This document shows, in pieces, positions 13,789 through 14,785 of a DNA stretch of 14,785 bases. Position 1 is the stretch's first letter; each line of letters starts with the position of its first letter. The stretch lies in the NCBI GenBank assembly GCA_036003885.1, contig DASYSA010000523.1, positions 1-14,785 of the forward strand, given 5' to 3'. A program made the translations under genes and the position numbers. This DNA comes from DASYSA01 sp036003885 (lineage in GTDB: Bacteria; Acidobacteriota; Blastocatellia; UBA7656). Under the pieces are notes generated by a model. The model did not search any database, had not been told where the DNA came from, and was given only the letters and a program-made list of their open reading frames with translations.

Positions 13789-14785
13789 ATGACTTGCAGG
13801 GTCCTTTTCGCTCGCGCGCTTTTTCTTGTGGTTTTCGCCATCTCCGCCCAGTCTCTTGTCCTTGCAGACGATTTTGGAATGATCGTTGGAAACATCGAGA
13901 AGCATTACCATGCGAAAAAGAAGAAGATTCCGTTCCTGGGGCTGGCCGGGATTGCCGTCAAGATCATTCACCCGGCAGGACTCAAAAGCGTGAAATTCGC
14001 GATGTTTGAAGATCAGAACTTCACCCCCGGCGAGCGAGACAGCGCTTTCGAACAGTCGGTCAAGCATTCTCTCAACGCGAAGTGGAAACCAATGGTCCAG
14101 TCGATCAGCCGCGCTTCGGGAAACCGTTCCTATGTCTATGCTCACGAGTCGGGCAAGGATATAGAGTTGCTGACCGTTACGTTCTCTCGGAGCCAGGCGA
14201 TAGTTGCTCAAGCCAAAGTCGATCCGAACGCGATGGCGAAGTTTCTCGACAAGCCTGAACTCCTGGGCTTCTCTCTGGCTGGTAGTTTTAACGGTTCGCC
14301 TTCGGTCTTCGATCCGTCGAGCAGTGTCAATTCAGCAGGATCGGCCGGCTGGTCTCGAAGCGGCTCGCTCGGGAATCGAGACTCTTCGCTCGACAGCCTC
14401 CGCGACACAAGCGTCGCCACCCTCGAATCCGAGCCGAAATCAAGACCGACGCTCAAGACGGGATCCACCGATCATTCGGACTTCGATTCCGGCGGCGGTG
14501 TGGAACCCGCGGCCGCGAAGGCCAGGTCTGAAGAAGGAGTGATCCGGCTCGAAGCGCGACTCATCAATCTCAACGTGAAGGCCACCGACCGCAGCGGTAG
14601 TTCTCTCTCGGCACTGAGGCGAGAGGATTTCAGAGTATTCGAGGACGGGGTCGAACAGAAGATCTTCTACTTCGAGCCGGTGAGCGCGCCAATCAACCTG
14701 GTCCTCCTGCTTGATCTGAGCGGCAGCACAAGGGACCGGCGCAATGTGATGATCGAGACCGCGAGGACGTTCATCGATTCTCTCG
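13789..14785 (+). CDS. VWFA-type exported protein with a DUF4252-like N-terminal region (3' end outside window)
   Basis: An open frame of 332 codons runs off the right edge. AGAGGGG (13774-13780) lies eight bases before the ATG. Residues 1-26 are a signal peptide (FLVVFAISAQSLVLA). Residues 27-160 form a compact region (FLGLAGIAVKII, KSVKFAMFEDQNF, KWKPMVQSISRASGNRSYVY, IELLTVTF) that resembles DUF4252-type proteins; this match is tentative. Residues 161-250 are a Ser/Gly-rich linker. From 252 the acidobacterial VWFA pattern begins: RLINLNVKATDRSG, LRREDFRVFEDGVEQKIFYF, then NLVLLLDLSGSTRDRR with the MIDAS motif D309-x-S311-x-S313. The A domain continues beyond the window. The role is unknown; the family context suggests an exported protein-binding protein. 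Confidence 0.8.
   Translation, partial: MTCRVLFARALFLVVFAISAQSLVLADDFGMIVGNIEKHYHAKKKKIPFLGLAGIAVKIIHPAGLKSVKFAMFEDQNFTPGERDSAFEQSVKHSLNAKWKPMVQSISRASGNRSYVYAHESGKDIELLTVTFSRSQAIVAQAKVDPNAMAKFLDKPELLGFSLAGSFNGSPSVFDPSSSVNSAGSAGWSRSGSLGNRDSSLDSLRDTSVATLESEPKSRPTLKTGSTDHSDFDSGGGVEPAAAKARSEEGVIRLEARLINLNVKATDRSGSSLSALRREDFRVFEDGVEQKIFYFEPVSAPINLVLLLDLSGSTRDRRNVMIETARTFIDSL

Noticed and set aside
13590..14009. + strand open frame across the intergenic palindrome
   Set aside because: It crosses the nested palindrome and overlaps the second VWFA gene in another frame; that gene has a clear ribosome binding site, signal peptide and MIDAS motif.

Overview
The window looks like chromosomal DNA from an acidobacterium, most likely from the Blastocatellia/Pyrinomonadales side. 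That placement rests on a moderately high GC content, two separate proteins of the VWFA type that is abundant in Acidobacteria, a diderm envelope-assembly gene set, and intergenic DNA full of heptamer arrays and nested palindromes. The taxonomic call is inference; no marker gene such as 16S rRNA is present.

Layout. At the left edge is the C-terminal tail of a VWFA-type protein (1-318). A 170-base gap follows, holding an inverted pair of heptamer arrays and a plausible promoter. Then comes a long run of genes all on the + strand: low-specificity threonine aldolase (489-1562), cytidylate kinase (1571-2266), riboflavin synthase (2400-3056), a RibB-RibA fusion (3083-4300), a very large TamB-like protein (4310-8563), an Omp85/BamA-TamA-like outer-membrane protein with about seven POTRA domains (8642-11485), and a periplasmic SurA-N-like chaperone without an isomerase domain (11539-12282). 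A convergent gene for an exported alpha/beta hydrolase lies on the - strand (12433-13446). It is separated from the previous gene by a second inverted heptamer array that runs into the hydrolase stop codon. The right edge holds the first 332 codons of a second, differently built VWFA protein (13789 onward), behind a 342-base divergent intergenic region with a nested palindrome.

How the genes fit together. The central run has a metabolic half (threonine cleavage, CMP phosphorylation, riboflavin synthesis) joined to an envelope half (TamB bridge, Omp85 insertase, SurA-like carrier) that together suggest delivery and insertion of outer-membrane beta-barrel proteins. Gaps of 3 to 133 bases suggest one or a few transcription units.

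Most unusual points. (1) Two intergenic loci are built on one plan: tandem 7-base units on one strand, a small palindromic core, then the same kind of 7-base units on the other strand, with different unit sequences at each locus. (2) The RibBA protein lacks two of the three zinc cysteines of GTP cyclohydrolase II and has Gln for a metal-binding His in its RibB half; the neighbouring riboflavin synthase has Asp where most have Cys. (3) REP-like or nested palindromes lie upstream of the Omp85 gene and the second VWFA gene, the first being able to pair with the ribosome binding site. No phage, transposase, CRISPR, tRNA or rRNA was seen.
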